From positions 1 through 47,598 of the forward strand of contig JAKSDI010000073.1 of NCBI GenBank assembly GCA_022360175.1: 47,598 nt of DNA, in the 5' to 3' direction. Shown here in pieces: positions 9,271 to 18,932 of the stretch. The DNA is from Chitinophagales bacterium (GTDB lineage Bacteria > Bacteroidota > Bacteroidia > Chitinophagales > Saprospiraceae). Position numbers and translations under genes: made by a program. Positions within the stretch are counted from its first letter, which is position 1; each line of letters begins with the position of its first letter. Below the pieces are notes generated by a model that saw only the letters and a program-made list of their open reading frames with translations, did no database searches and had not been told where the DNA came from.

Positions 9271-12200
9271 TTATGGCTGCACTACAAAGGCTTTCACCCG
9301 CGGAGCTATTCCTTCAGCCGTTAAGTGCATGAAATAAGTACCTGCATTCACCGCTGAGATATTCCATTCTATCGTTTTACTTTGTGGTGCCAGGATTTTC
9401 TTTTCAATGATTTGACCGTATTGATTGTATAATACCAATTGTACTTCCTCTTCAAAATCCTGATCCAACTGTAAAGTGAAGTTGCCATTGTTTGGATTTG
9501 GATATAAGTGTAGCTTATTCTGTACTATGGTAGTAGAGTATTGTGGTGCTGGGGTAGTTACTGTATCATCATCTACAGCCATCCCTCCATTGCCTCCACT
9601 AATAGTCACATTACTGAATACTGCTTCTGTTTGCGCCCATGGCAGCCAGGTAAAGCTTGCCATACCAAATTCTACACAGCTTTGCATAGGTACATATGCG
9701 CCGTGTACATACTGGAAGTTATAACCATCATAGCTGCTATATGCAAATATCCAGGCTCCCTGACGATCCAGCTTCAACCATATTGGATTAGGCTTAAAGA
9801 AACTACCTACTATTTTCATACCATTGGTAGAACTCCGATATTCATGACGAAGGGTATTGCTTAGATTGGAAAATAAAGATACCTGCTTGGCACCTGGAGC
9901 ATCATCCTCCCGAATCATTACTCCTCCATAACCATTGGGTGTAATGCTTTCTACCTTTACAGTAATTGAACCATCTCCGCATAATTGATAGCCAGCAAAG
10001 GCTACATTATCAGTAGTGAAGCTGATGCTATTATTTCCACTACCCGTGACAGTGTAAGTTGGCAATGCATCACATGCTGCATAGTAGTAGTCGTTGCCCA
10101 TGCTTATCTGGCCAATATCGTAGGCTGCCCAGCCGGAAGGCATATCACCGCTTTCTTCTACTGTGATGGTTGCTGTGCAGGTAGCGGTATTGTCATTGCT
10201 GTCTTCTGCTATTACAGTTACTGATATCGTATTACCGTCATCTGCACAAGTGAAGCTTGCAGGGCTTGAGCTTACATAACTTACCGTGCCGCAATTATCT
10301 GTGCCGCCATTAAAGACATCGGCTTCTGTGAGCGTGTAGTTACCATCTCCATTTAGATATACAGTAGCTGTTTTACAAGTAGGAACTGGTGGTGTATCAT
10401 CTTCAACGGTAATATTGGCGATACAAGTAGCGGTATTGCCACTGCCGTCCTCTGCTGTTACGGTTATGGATACCGTATTACCCGCGTCTATACAAGTGAG
10501 GACTGCCGGGTTTGAACTTACATAAGTTACCGAACCACAATTGTCTGTACCGCCATCAAAGACATCCGTTTCTGTGAGTGTGTAATCACCATTTTCATTC
10601 AGGTATACGGTGCCTGTTTTACATAGTGGAGTAGGAGGTGTATTGTCTACTACCGTGATATTTGATGTACAATTATCATTATCAGCATAACCATCTGTGA
10701 TAGTGTAGGTAACTACATTGGGGCCACCGATATCATAGCAATCAAAGTCTGTTTCAGATAAATTTTCAAAGGCCAGGCCACATGGTGCTTCACTTTCACC
10801 TGCGACATCTTCAAAGGTGATGCTACCTTCGCCATTACCATCCAGTATTACAGTGAAATCATTACATACGGCACTTGGTGATGCACAACAATAATTGCCA
10901 ATGTCTTGTACGGTAATATTAGCTATACAAGTGCTGGTATTCCAGCTATTGTCTCTCCAGGTCACCTCTACAGCTATCGTGCTGCCTATATCATCACAAT
11001 CGACACTTGCAGGTGATGCACTTACAAAGATATTCTCATTGCAATTATCAACTGATACTGATGTTACATCGCTGGCACCAAAAGTAAAGGTCCCATCATA
11101 ACTTAAATTGATATTTCCTGATCTACATACCAGTTGAGGGCCTTGATTATCATTTACAGTGATGGTCGTGGTGCAATTATCGGTATTGCCACAAACATCA
11201 ACTACGGTATATATTACTGTAGTATTGCCTCTATCGAAGGTACCGGATGCATCGCCTGTCCCATTTTCGGAATCGATAATGGTGTTATTACCACAGCCTC
11301 CTGTTGCCGTAGCGGCAGGGATACTTACATAAGCATTACATACTCCCTGGTCAGTATCTACGGTAATATCATTAGGGCAGGAGAGTTCTAATGGAGACAT
11401 AAGGTCATTTTCAAACCATACAATTTTTTGAAATTCTGATCCATAAGGGTCCAGGTCGCCATCGCCATCGAGGTCTGCTGCCTTGAAGACATAAGCTTCA
11501 CCCGGATTTGCATCTATCACGTATTTTGTAAAAGTGGGGTTAGCCCCACCGCTATTATGTGCCCACTCAAAAGCATCTCCAAAAGCATAGGAATAAAGGA
11601 TATCCATGTTGCCATCATTATCAAGGTCTGCTGGGTAAACATAAGTTCCGATAGGGACACTCCCTTTCTTTGCTTTGGAAAAGGTTGGATTCGTGTTATT
11701 AGGATTGTAGATGCCAGAGTTTTCCAAGTAACCAATATCGGGGCTAGAAGACCCATTTTCTCTGATTGTCATTAACACATCCATGTGTGAATCGCCATTC
11801 ATATCAGCTACGGCGTAATTTTCTGTAAAGAAGCCCGTTGAGATGGTGCGGTCCTGAAATTGTTGCCCGCCAAGGTTACGGAAAAACTTGACCTGGACAA
11901 ACACATCATGATTAACAATGACATCTTTTTTGCCATCTTTGTTATAATCAGCGACTACCAGGCCTCGTTTGTTGGCTCTGACTGGAGAAGAACCTAATTC
12001 TGTAGTCGTAAAGGATGGCATTAAATTACCATCATTCCAAAGCACGATTAGTTTATTAGCAGTAGCAGCCTGCCCTAATACGGCAACATCAATATCACCA
12101 TCATTGTCCATATCGCCTGCGGCAAGATCTAATGGCCCATTGAAGTTCTTGATAATTTGTTTTGTGAAAGTGGGTGTACCTGGCTCGCCATTGTTCAGCC

Positions 12201-12555
12201 ATACGGCTACCTGATCAAGGGTGTAGGAGCCATTGATGATATCTATACGCCCATCGCCATTCAAATCTACCGTTATAAAATTTTGAGCTTGTTCGAAGTT
12301 GTTGTCAAACTGGATTTTGGTAAAAGAAGGATTAGATGCTCCATTATTTTTCCACCAATGCATCTTTCCTGTAGTAGCTTCTGCACTAATGATATCAATA
12401 TGACCATCGTTATTAAGGTCTGCATGATCTACTTCCCGTGGAATAAATGAAGTACCGAGCGTCTGTTTAGTGAAATTTACCGGCTGAGCCAGGGCCGTTT
12501 GCCAAATGCTTAGGCACATAAAAAGAGAAAGGGTAAAAGTCAATACGTTTTTCAT
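9271..12555 (-). CDS. Secreted FG-GAP/VCBS propeller and HYR protein, T9SS
   Basis: This is a 1094-residue exported protein. The signal peptide is residues 1-24 (ends TALAQ). Residues about 27-390 carry seven calcium-loop motifs of FG-GAP/VCBS type (DLNNDGHID, DLNGDGRID, DMDNDGDID, DYNKDGKKD, DMNGDSHMD, DLDNDGNMD, DLDGDGDLD), which fits a seven-bladed propeller; the fifth has Ser in place of Gly. HYR-like repeats follow to about residue 800. A DUF1349-like beta-sandwich spans about 805-988, closely matching those of the three related proteins in this window. A T9SS type A sorting domain (LYPNPNNG ... GTYFMHL) ends the chain. It probably binds a surface or matrix ligand in a calcium-dependent way, which is inference. 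Unlike its paralogs it has no hybrid regulator directly upstream. Confidence 0.92.
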   Translation of the reverse strand: MKNVLTFTLSLFMCLSIWQTALAQPVNFTKQTLGTSFIPREVDHADLNNDGHIDIISAEATTGKMHWWKNNGASNPSFTKIQFDNNFEQAQNFITVDLNGDGRIDIINGSYTLDQVAVWLNNGEPGTPTFTKQIIKNFNGPLDLAAGDMDNDGDIDVAVLGQAATANKLIVLWNDGNLMPSFTTTELGSSPVRANKRGLVVADYNKDGKKDVIVNHDVFVQVKFFRNLGGQQFQDRTISTGFFTENYAVADMNGDSHMDVLMTIRENGSSSPDIGYLENSGIYNPNNTNPTFSKAKKGSVPIGTYVYPADLDNDGNMDILYSYAFGDAFEWAHNSGGANPTFTKYVIDANPGEAYVFKAADLDGDGDLDPYGSEFQKIVWFENDLMSPLELSCPNDITVDTDQGVCNAYVSIPAATATGGCGNNTIIDSENGTGDASGTFDRGNTTVIYTVVDVCGNTDNCTTTITVNDNQGPQLVCRSGNINLSYDGTFTFGASDVTSVSVDNCNENIFVSASPASVDCDDIGSTIAVEVTWRDNSWNTSTCIANITVQDIGNYCCASPSAVCNDFTVILDGNGEGSITFEDVAGESEAPCGLAFENLSETDFDCYDIGGPNVVTYTITDGYADNDNCTSNITVVDNTPPTPLCKTGTVYLNENGDYTLTETDVFDGGTDNCGSVTYVSSNPAVLTCIDAGNTVSITVTAEDGSGNTATCIANITVEDDTPPVPTCKTATVYLNGDGNYTLTEADVFNGGTDNCGTVSYVSSSPASFTCADDGNTISVTVIAEDSNDNTATCTATITVEESGDMPSGWAAYDIGQISMGNDYYYAACDALPTYTVTGSGNNSISFTTDNVAFAGYQLCGDGSITVKVESITPNGYGGVMIREDDAPGAKQVSLFSNLSNTLRHEYRSSTNGMKIVGSFFKPNPIWLKLDRQGAWIFAYSSYDGYNFQYVHGAYVPMQSCVEFGMASFTWLPWAQTEAVFSNVTISGGNGGMAVDDDTVTTPAPQYSTTIVQNKLHLYPNPNNGNFTLQLDQDFEEEVQLVLYNQYGQIIEKKILAPQSKTIEWNISAVNAGTYFMHLTAEGIAPRVKAFVVQP

Positions 12556-12868
12556 CGTTTTAAATTTTGGTGTTTATGGTTGCTGAGCACAGATGTATTA
12601 GAGGAATTAAGTAGATAGATTTAATCATTACTGTGATCATGTGTCGAACATTGATGTAAGGATGGGGAAAAAGGATACCTCCTCTCTTGTTATTTATCAT
12701 AAAGCTATGGCTATATGGAATAAGCTTCAATCACTTCTTTCCCAATGGCAGGATTCCTTTCCGAATGGTAGTTGTTTGAGGATAAGTGCCTTGAGCGGTC
12801 CAGATAATTGAATGAAAAAGCCTTTTCGTAGAATAGAAAGTGAGTGTTTCGGGTTTGAATGAGCGCCG

Positions 12869-12907
12869 ATAACCCATACCTTAACTTCAAGCTAAGGTAT
12901 GGGTTAT
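12869..12907. repeat. Perfect 15-bp stem-loop
   Basis: Arms 12869-12883 and 12893-12907 are exact reverse complements around a 9-nt loop, the longest perfect hairpin I found in the window. Neither strand has a T tract after it. It lies about 60 bp beyond the stop of the small membrane peptide and may end or stabilise its transcript. Confidence 0.75.
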
Positions 12908-12930
12908 AAACAAAACTTAAAACCTGCACG

Positions 12931-12961
12931 CCAGTTGAAAACTGGTATACAGCTTTGTATA
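12931..12961. repeat. Two back-to-back 6-bp hairpins
   Basis: CCAGTT/AACTGG with a 3-nt loop (12931-12945) is followed directly by TATACA/TGTATA with a 4-nt loop (12946-12961). Both are perfect and sit immediately next to the stop codon (12965-12967) of the small peptide gene. Confidence 0.65.
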
Positions 12962-12964
12962 TTT

Positions 12965-13123
12965 CTAGTTAGCGAGGTACTGCATTACAAGTTTTCCAAT
13001 GAAATACACTAAGGGAAAAAAACTAAGACATGCTACTGCTATTAAGCGTTGTGTAGTCTTTTCACTAAAGCTGATTGGATTGGTCTTAGTGCTACTAGTT
13101 GAAGGTTTGGTGTGATTAATCAT
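12965..13123 (-). CDS. Small membrane peptide, 52 residues
   Basis: An ATG frame of 52 codons ends in TAG. The product starts MINHTKPSTSSTKTNP, a polar and Thr/Ser-rich head, and then has one hydrophobic helix (LIAVACLSFFPLVYFIGKLV, about residues 27-46) with a short tail MQYLAN. This layout is typical of a single-pass inner-membrane miniprotein. It lies between two giant adhesin genes on the same strand and is followed at once by three inverted repeats. I recognise no family and found no clear Shine-Dalgarno site, which is normal for the phylum. Hydrophobicity pattern and position support it, but the frame is short enough to be chance. Confidence 0.45.
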   Translation of the reverse strand: MINHTKPSTSSTKTNPISFSEKTTQRLIAVACLSFFPLVYFIGKLVMQYLAN

Positions 13124-13280
13124 AATAATTCAATTTGAGGCTTCAATCAATACCTCAAATATGGCAGTATGATAAGGGAAGAATTCCGACAAAAGAGGGC
13201 ATAAAGCTGCCAAAAGCTGTGGTAATAAGGTTTTTAAAGAAAAAAATGATGGTAGATAGCTTTAAGGGAACTCGAATATT

Positions 13281-13374
13281 GTATTATCTGTGTGACTTCA
13301 TCCGAAGTCGAAACACCTATCATGATTATTTTTTATAAATTTTTAACTTCTCCGAAGCTTTTTATCTGAATGTA
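13281..13374. repeat. Dispersed intergenic repeat, copy B
   Basis: This is the gap-free partner of 9087-9180. It contains GACTTC-AT-CCGAAGTC (13294-13309) and ACTTCTCCGAAG (13346-13357). A third fragment TTCTCCGAA follows at 13381-13389. Confidence 0.6.
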
Positions 13375-13495
13375 TAGTCTTTCTCCGAATTATTTGGCCT
13401 GGCTACGATGTGATGCGTTCATCTGGATAGACATGAGGCATGCATGTGGTATCGATGTCATGAGGCATTAACAAACTTATGAGCTATATAAGAAA

Positions 13496-13525
13496 GAAGC
13501 GTTGCAACCGAAATCGCAACGCTTT
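13496..13525 (-). terminator. Intrinsic terminator of single-GRD adhesin gene
   Basis: A perfect stem (13497-13505 with 13516-13524, AAGCGTTGC/GCAACGCTT) lies 32 nt after the stop codon and runs into CTTCTTTCTT on the minus strand. The sequence is clearly related to the terminator at 22181-22211. Confidence 0.75.
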
Positions 13526-13556
13526 CAATTAGTATTTCAAGTATATGTTAGTTTTT

Positions 13557-16500
13557 TTATCTGGAGATTACAATTTTGTGTAACTGATGTTCTCCTTTTG
13601 TTCTAAGCCAATAAACTCCCTGTGGTAAATCATGGATGTTCCACCTTAGTTTTTGCTGCCCAGTAGGAAGTATATGTGTTCTTACCAGATGCCCATTAGC
13701 GTTGAATAACTGCAAGGTTTTTGAGACGCCCAAAATGTCAGATGATTGTACTATAAATTCGCTATTGGTGGGATTGGGGAAAATGGTATAGGCTATGGGT
13801 GTTGTGGCCTTATCCCAGCTAGGCTTATTAGTTTCGTTGGGCAAAGGGTGTTGTGGTGTTGGGACATTAGCAGAAAATCCACTATTGTTTCCAATAATAG
13901 TAACATTACTAAATACTGCTTCCGTTTGAGCAAACGAGAAATAGGTAAAGCTTGCCAAACCAATTTCTACACAGGCTTGCATAGGAAGATATACCCCATG
14001 CACATATTGGAAATTACTACCTGTACTGCTATAGTAAGAAAATACCCAATCCCCTTGCCGCTCCAGTTTCAACCAGATAGGAGAAGGTTTAAAGAAACTG
14101 TTTACCTGTTTGAAATTATTGGTCGTATAGCGTACCTCATGACGCAGTATGTTAGTTAGGTTTGAGAATACAGCAACTTGTTTGCTTCCTGCATCGGTTG
14201 TTTCTCTAATCATCAAGCCACCATAGCCATTCGGGTCTATATTTTCTATTTTTGCAATGATGTATCCATCGCTACACAGGCTTTGATGCGCAAAAGCTAC
14301 ATTATCTGTAGTATTGCTTATTACATTATTACCAGAGCCTATTACGGAGAATTGTCCGCTTGTAATACCACAAGGCTCAAAAGCATATTCATTGCCAATG
14401 CTTTGCATACCAATATCACTAGTACTCCAGTTGTTAGGCAGGGCATCGTCGATTTCTACTGTTAAAATAGCATTGCAAGTAGATTGATTACCATGATTAT
14501 CTATGACATTAAGCGTAATAGTATTTATGCCTTCATCATCACAATCAAAGGTGTTTTGATTTAGATAAAACTGGCTGATACCGCAGGCATCATTAGAGCC
14601 ATTGTCTATTTGCTGTGGACTAATTGTTATTGTTAGTTCATTCGCATCTATAGCCACTGTTAGATCTTTGCAGGCTGCAACAGGAGCTACATCATCTTCT
14701 ACGTTAACAGTAGATTGGCAGCTTGAACTATTACCACTCTCATCCACAACGGTCATGGTGACCAGGGTAGAACCTACATTTCCGCAATCAAAAAAACTTT
14801 TACTTAACTGAAAACTTAGATTGCCACCTGAGCATGCATCGGTAGAACCATTGTCTAAATTAGAAGGAGTGATCAATGCTTTCCCACCAACATCCAACTG
14901 CAAGTTAATATTTTGGCACTGTGCATCAGGAGCCATTTCGTCTTTTACAGTAATATTAATCAAACATGGGAGGCTCACATTGCCATTTACGTCGCTTGCA
15001 TATACTGAAGCAGCATTATCTCCTACATGTGAGCAATCAAAAGCAAGGCTGGATACTGTGTTTTCGGATGCAAAACTTACCATAAGTGGTCCGCATGCAT
15101 CATAGCTATGCGAATCAAAAGCATCGCCTACCAATGCTGTACCTTGTCCATTCTCATTCAATACAACTTCGATATCCTGGCATAATACATTTGGAGCCAT
15201 ATCATCTATGACCGTTATCGTAGAGGTACAGGTGGCTGTATTACCATTCACATCTGTAACTGTTAATAAAACCGTATTCGGACCTACATCAGAGCAATCA
15301 AAATAAGATGGATTTACGATTGAAGGGGTCAAGCTACAATTATCGCCAGAGCCATCGTCTATATCTGAAGGTATAATACTTGCTTGGCCAATATTGCCGA
15401 GTGGTAGGTTGATGTTTTTACATAGTGCAGTAGGAGCTATATTGTCTACAACTGTAACTGTGGCATCACAGTTGCTGCTATTGCCGCTAGGGTCTGTCAG
15501 GGTTAAAGTAACTGTTTGAGGTCCTGCATCAGAACAAGTAAATGAAGTTTTGCTCAAAACTCTGGAATCTAGTCCACAGGCATCAGTAGAGCCACCATCT
15601 ATGTCATCTATGGTAATGGTAGCATTACCTGAAGCATCTAATGGAGCAGTAAAGTCACTACAGACAGCAGTAGGGACGGTGAAGTCATTAATGGTGACTG
15701 TTTGTGTACAGCTTGAGCTATTGCCACTTGCGTCTGTGAAAGTTTGAGTAACTGAAACCGTACCCACATCACTACAATTAAAAGACATGGGGGTCCAGGA
15801 AGTAAACACGATTTCACAATTGTCGGTAGAGCCATTATCTAGCCCGTTGACACTCAATTGTGCGATTCCATTGTTATCTAAATTGACAGATACATCCATG
15901 CATTGCACAGTAGGTGCAAGATTGTCTTCTACTGTGATGATAGCGGTACAGGAAGCATTATTACCATTTATGTCTGTAGCGGTATAGGTAACTGTGGGAT
16001 TAGAGCTTAGGTGGTTACAATCAAAATTATATTGATTTAATACTTCAGATGTGATACCACAGGCATCTGTTGTACTACCAATATCAGAAGCTTGAATAGA
16101 AGCCACGCCATTATCGTTCAATTGAACAGTATAATCCTGGCAGCTGACGCTAGGTAAAACATCATCTACCACCATTACTACAGCATTGCAGTTGCTACTA
16201 TGTCCTGATCCGTCTGTAATTTCTAATGTCAGGTTGAGTGATCCTACATCTGAACAACTTACTGTTAAACTGCTGCCTATCGGGCTATTGCCATTATCTG
16301 TCATCAATAGATGGTATTCCAATGGAGTTGCACTTGCACAATTATCACTAGAACCTGCATCTAAATCAGCAGCTTGTAAAACAGGGTTGGATAAATTAAC
16401 TGTGACATTCTGACAAACCGCCATAGGAGGCGTTTCATCAATTAAAGTAACGATTTGAGTGCAGGAAGATGTATTTCCGCTTTGATCTCTCACGGTAAAA

Positions 16501-18896
16501 GAAACCGTATGTGTTCCTGCTCCTACCAACCAATCTGCATAACGTGTAGGATAGCTTATACAAGTCCCGCTGCTACAATCTGTATATCCCGGCACTAAAA
16601 ATTCCAGATTCCCACAATCATCACTGGAACCATTATCCAGGCTGGAAAAAGGTACTGAAACGGCACATTCATCGGGTTCGAGTACAATGGTCAAATCTTT
16701 GCATTGTGCTACTGGCGGCGTGACATCATTTACGGTAACGGTGAAAGAACAAGTTTCGGAAAGGCTTCCGTAAAATCCAGTAAAAGAAACCTCAGATATC
16801 CCCACTCCAAAAGTTAACCCCCCTGGGAAAAAGCCATCAAAAGAAGGTGCTGTAGTTACTTGGCCATTGGGGGCTGTATAGGTAAAGTTGCCTTCCACAG
16901 ATTCAAAACAGGCATAATAAAAAGGGATGATAAGGCCTTCATTTAAAGATATAGAACAATTATCGCCTGCGTCGAGGTCAAAAGTCAGGTTATCTTGACA
17001 CTGGAGCAGGATATCATCAGAGAAGCTACCTTGTAAGGAAACGGTAAAAGAACAGCTTTGTGGTGTAAGCAGGCTATTTGCGCCAAAGGTGTAAGTGACT
17101 ACATTGGTTGGCATTGGGAATTCGGTATCTCCTAATACCCCTGTTCCCGACGCAAATACTTCACCATTGGTATTAGCAATATTATAGGTAAGTTCACTTG
17201 TACAAGGGCCTTCTACTACAGGTTCCAATTGATCAGCCATGACCAGAGCGGGGCAATTGCCAGCATTACCAAGACCAACAGTGACATTTGCAGGACAGGT
17301 GATGTTGGCCGTTTCAGTATTGGCTACTACATTAAACATCACATCACAACTGCCTATGTTTCCACTTTCATCTTCTCCAAATACAGTAATGGTTTGCAGG
17401 CCAAGATCAGCACAAGTCAACACTTCATCCAGTAAACTTAACTCTACAGGGCCACCACAATCATCACTAGTACTTATCCCCAGATTATCCAGGTTGATGG
17501 TATGATCCTGTGATTGAGTAACAGTTGCTGTAATAGTAGTACTAGGGCAAGTAAGGCTAGGCGCTTCTCCATCCAATACTTCGACAATAGCCGTACAATC
17601 ATCAGAATCTCCACTAGTACTGACAATAATGTAAGTCACTAATTGTTCTCCAATATCTGCACAGGTGAATGTCCTGGAAAAAGAGAAAGGGTCTATTATC
17701 TGAAGGCTGATAGACTCTCCAACTTCGACTATGCTGCCATCATCAAGGTCACTAGGTACCATAGTATAAGAGCCATTGACGAGTGTAACTTCCAGGTCTT
17801 TACATTTTGCAATAACCCCCGATACTTCATCTACAAATTGATACCTTATACGGCCATGATCAGGGCTGCCATCCCTATTACCATCTTTTTTTTCAGTAAG
17901 TACAGCGGAACTATTGACAAAACTTCCGCCGCCTCCACCACCTTCTAATTCTCCACCGCCACCGCCGGAGTAGCCACCGCCACCACCGGCGCCAGTGGTA
18001 CAGGCACAGTGTATACCAGCTCCTCCGCCTCCATATCCAAATCCTCCTTTTTTCGAAACATCTCCTCTATCTCCGCCTTCTCCTCCGTCAAAATTGCCCC
18101 TTTTTCCATTTTCACTATCACTATTTCCAGAAAAGGCAATCTGGCCACCAGACTTTGCACCACCGCCACCACCAGGAACGGGACCAGCGGCATTTACTGC
18201 TGAACCTCCATTTCCATTCTGGCCGCCAGGGCCAAAATTGGTTGTGCCATTTCCATCACCACCACTTTCGTCATCTCGGCCACTCTTACCGCCATATACT
18301 CCAAAACCTGATCCAAAAGCACCACCACCGCCGCCGCCAACGACCAGAATAACCCAACAACTGGCAGCGTCTGACAAATTGGTAGACACTGTATGGCAGG
18401 TAATATCATCATCACTAGCTGCCTCTGTATAAATGATACCTGTACCACCGCCACCACCAGCTCCGGCCACCCTGCCTGAGACATCATTAGCCCCTTTTTG
18501 TCCAACTATAAAACGGATACGTGCTCCAGGTTTTAAATCACCGGGAGATGTTCCTATTTCAAAGGTTCCGCTTGCTTTGGCACCACCACCACCTTTTCCT
18601 AATAATGTTCCTACTTTTCTTTTACCTCCATCACCTCCTTTTGTAAAAAAACTCACAAATTGCTTGCCATTTAAGTTTGCAGCATCAGGAATAGTAAACT
18701 CCTCATAGCCCCCTGTGTAATCAATTTCGTATTCTACACCGTCAGCATTAAGGACCTGGCTTTTAACTGAAATTGTAAGGGTCGAACAGATCAGACAGAT
18801 TAAGATAATTCGGGCATGAGTAAACATTTTAAAAGCTGTAGAATAGCCAAAGATAGGCAAGCTCCGCCCATGACTAATAGGGAGATTAGTTGTCAT
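13557..18896 (-). CDS. Giant secreted adhesin: glycine-rich domain, HYR repeats, T9SS
   Basis: This is a 1779-residue exported protein. Residues about 48-355 form a glycine-rich domain with many GGGGG runs and the motifs GGFGYGGGGAG, GGGGGYSGGGGG and GGGGGSFVN, resembling the extracellular glycine-rich domain of animal ALK/LTK receptors. About 12 HYR-like repeats follow (C-x-D...L....SxDxCG...F.C.D.G...VT), each with paired cysteines. A DUF1349-like beta-sandwich covers about 1485-1670, and a T9SS type A signal (IFPNPT ... GVYWL) ends the chain. The N-terminus has two candidate starts. ATG at 18896 gives MTTNLPISHGRSL, shared with the paralog at 28589. ATG at 18827 gives MFTHARIILICLICS, a more standard signal peptide. 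I keep the first because leader and spacing are conserved. The role is probably surface adhesion or matrix formation. The hybrid regulator upstream is its likely activator. Confidence 0.92.
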   Translation of the reverse strand: MTTNLPISHGRSLPIFGYSTAFKMFTHARIILICLICSTLTISVKSQVLNADGVEYEIDYTGGYEEFTIPDAANLNGKQFVSFFTKGGDGGKRKVGTLLGKGGGGAKASGTFEIGTSPGDLKPGARIRFIVGQKGANDVSGRVAGAGGGGGTGIIYTEAASDDDITCHTVSTNLSDAASCWVILVVGGGGGGAFGSGFGVYGGKSGRDDESGGDGNGTTNFGPGGQNGNGGSAVNAAGPVPGGGGGAKSGGQIAFSGNSDSENGKRGNFDGGEGGDRGDVSKKGGFGYGGGGAGIHCACTTGAGGGGGYSGGGGGELEGGGGGGSFVNSSAVLTEKKDGNRDGSPDHGRIRYQFVDEVSGVIAKCKDLEVTLVNGSYTMVPSDLDDGSIVEVGESISLQIIDPFSFSRTFTCADIGEQLVTYIIVSTSGDSDDCTAIVEVLDGEAPSLTCPSTTITATVTQSQDHTINLDNLGISTSDDCGGPVELSLLDEVLTCADLGLQTITVFGEDESGNIGSCDVMFNVVANTETANITCPANVTVGLGNAGNCPALVMADQLEPVVEGPCTSELTYNIANTNGEVFASGTGVLGDTEFPMPTNVVTYTFGANSLLTPQSCSFTVSLQGSFSDDILLQCQDNLTFDLDAGDNCSISLNEGLIIPFYYACFESVEGNFTYTAPNGQVTTAPSFDGFFPGGLTFGVGISEVSFTGFYGSLSETCSFTVTVNDVTPPVAQCKDLTIVLEPDECAVSVPFSSLDNGSSDDCGNLEFLVPGYTDCSSGTCISYPTRYADWLVGAGTHTVSFTVRDQSGNTSSCTQIVTLIDETPPMAVCQNVTVNLSNPVLQAADLDAGSSDNCASATPLEYHLLMTDNGNSPIGSSLTVSCSDVGSLNLTLEITDGSGHSSNCNAVVMVVDDVLPSVSCQDYTVQLNDNGVASIQASDIGSTTDACGITSEVLNQYNFDCNHLSSNPTVTYTATDINGNNASCTAIITVEDNLAPTVQCMDVSVNLDNNGIAQLSVNGLDNGSTDNCEIVFTSWTPMSFNCSDVGTVSVTQTFTDASGNSSSCTQTVTINDFTVPTAVCSDFTAPLDASGNATITIDDIDGGSTDACGLDSRVLSKTSFTCSDAGPQTVTLTLTDPSGNSSNCDATVTVVDNIAPTALCKNINLPLGNIGQASIIPSDIDDGSGDNCSLTPSIVNPSYFDCSDVGPNTVLLTVTDVNGNTATCTSTITVIDDMAPNVLCQDIEVVLNENGQGTALVGDAFDSHSYDACGPLMVSFASENTVSSLAFDCSHVGDNAASVYASDVNGNVSLPCLINITVKDEMAPDAQCQNINLQLDVGGKALITPSNLDNGSTDACSGGNLSFQLSKSFFDCGNVGSTLVTMTVVDESGNSSSCQSTVNVEDDVAPVAACKDLTVAIDANELTITISPQQIDNGSNDACGISQFYLNQNTFDCDDEGINTITLNVIDNHGNQSTCNAILTVEIDDALPNNWSTSDIGMQSIGNEYAFEPCGITSGQFSVIGSGNNVISNTTDNVAFAHQSLCSDGYIIAKIENIDPNGYGGLMIRETTDAGSKQVAVFSNLTNILRHEVRYTTNNFKQVNSFFKPSPIWLKLERQGDWVFSYYSSTGSNFQYVHGVYLPMQACVEIGLASFTYFSFAQTEAVFSNVTIIGNNSGFSANVPTPQHPLPNETNKPSWDKATTPIAYTIFPNPTNSEFIVQSSDILGVSKTLQLFNANGHLVRTHILPTGQQKLRWNIHDLPQGVYWLRTKGEHQLHKIVISR
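18868..18896 (-). promoter_or_regulatory. Start-codon hairpin, copy 1
   Basis: Perfect arms ACTAAT and ATTAGT (18873-18878 with 18885-18890) flank a 6-nt loop within the first ten codons and, with a bulge, extend to the ATG itself. The same structure occurs at 28563-28589 with one loop base changed. It could control translation initiation. Confidence 0.5.
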
Positions 18897-18932
18897 AATG
18901 TTACATTTTAATTTAAGGGTGAAATTTATGCA

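Larger units (their letters stand above)
12556..13556. other. Intergenic region, 1 kb, with one small gene and many hairpins
   Basis: The only coding unit I support here is the 52-residue frame at 12965-13123. Three consecutive inverted repeats follow it (12869-12907, 12931-12945, 12946-12961), and an 8-bp inverted repeat lies upstream (13133-13140 with 13153-13160). Repeat copy B is at 13281-13374. The terminator of the adhesin gene ending at 13557 is at 13496-13525. Longer frames at 12711-12929 (minus) and 13135-13338 (plus) run through these palindromes and look accidental. Confidence 0.6.

Noticed and set aside
12711-12929. Minus-strand frame of 72 codons
   Set aside because: It reads through the perfect 15-bp hairpin at 12869-12907, has no signal or domain, and its composition is not protein-like.
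13135-13338. Plus-strand frame of 67 codons
   Set aside because: It runs through the dispersed palindromic repeat copy B and shows no recognisable feature.
17995-18432. Plus-strand open frame of 145 codons rich in Pro
   Set aside because: It is the antisense of the poly-Gly coding stretch (GGN codons read as CCN). Its composition has no independent support.
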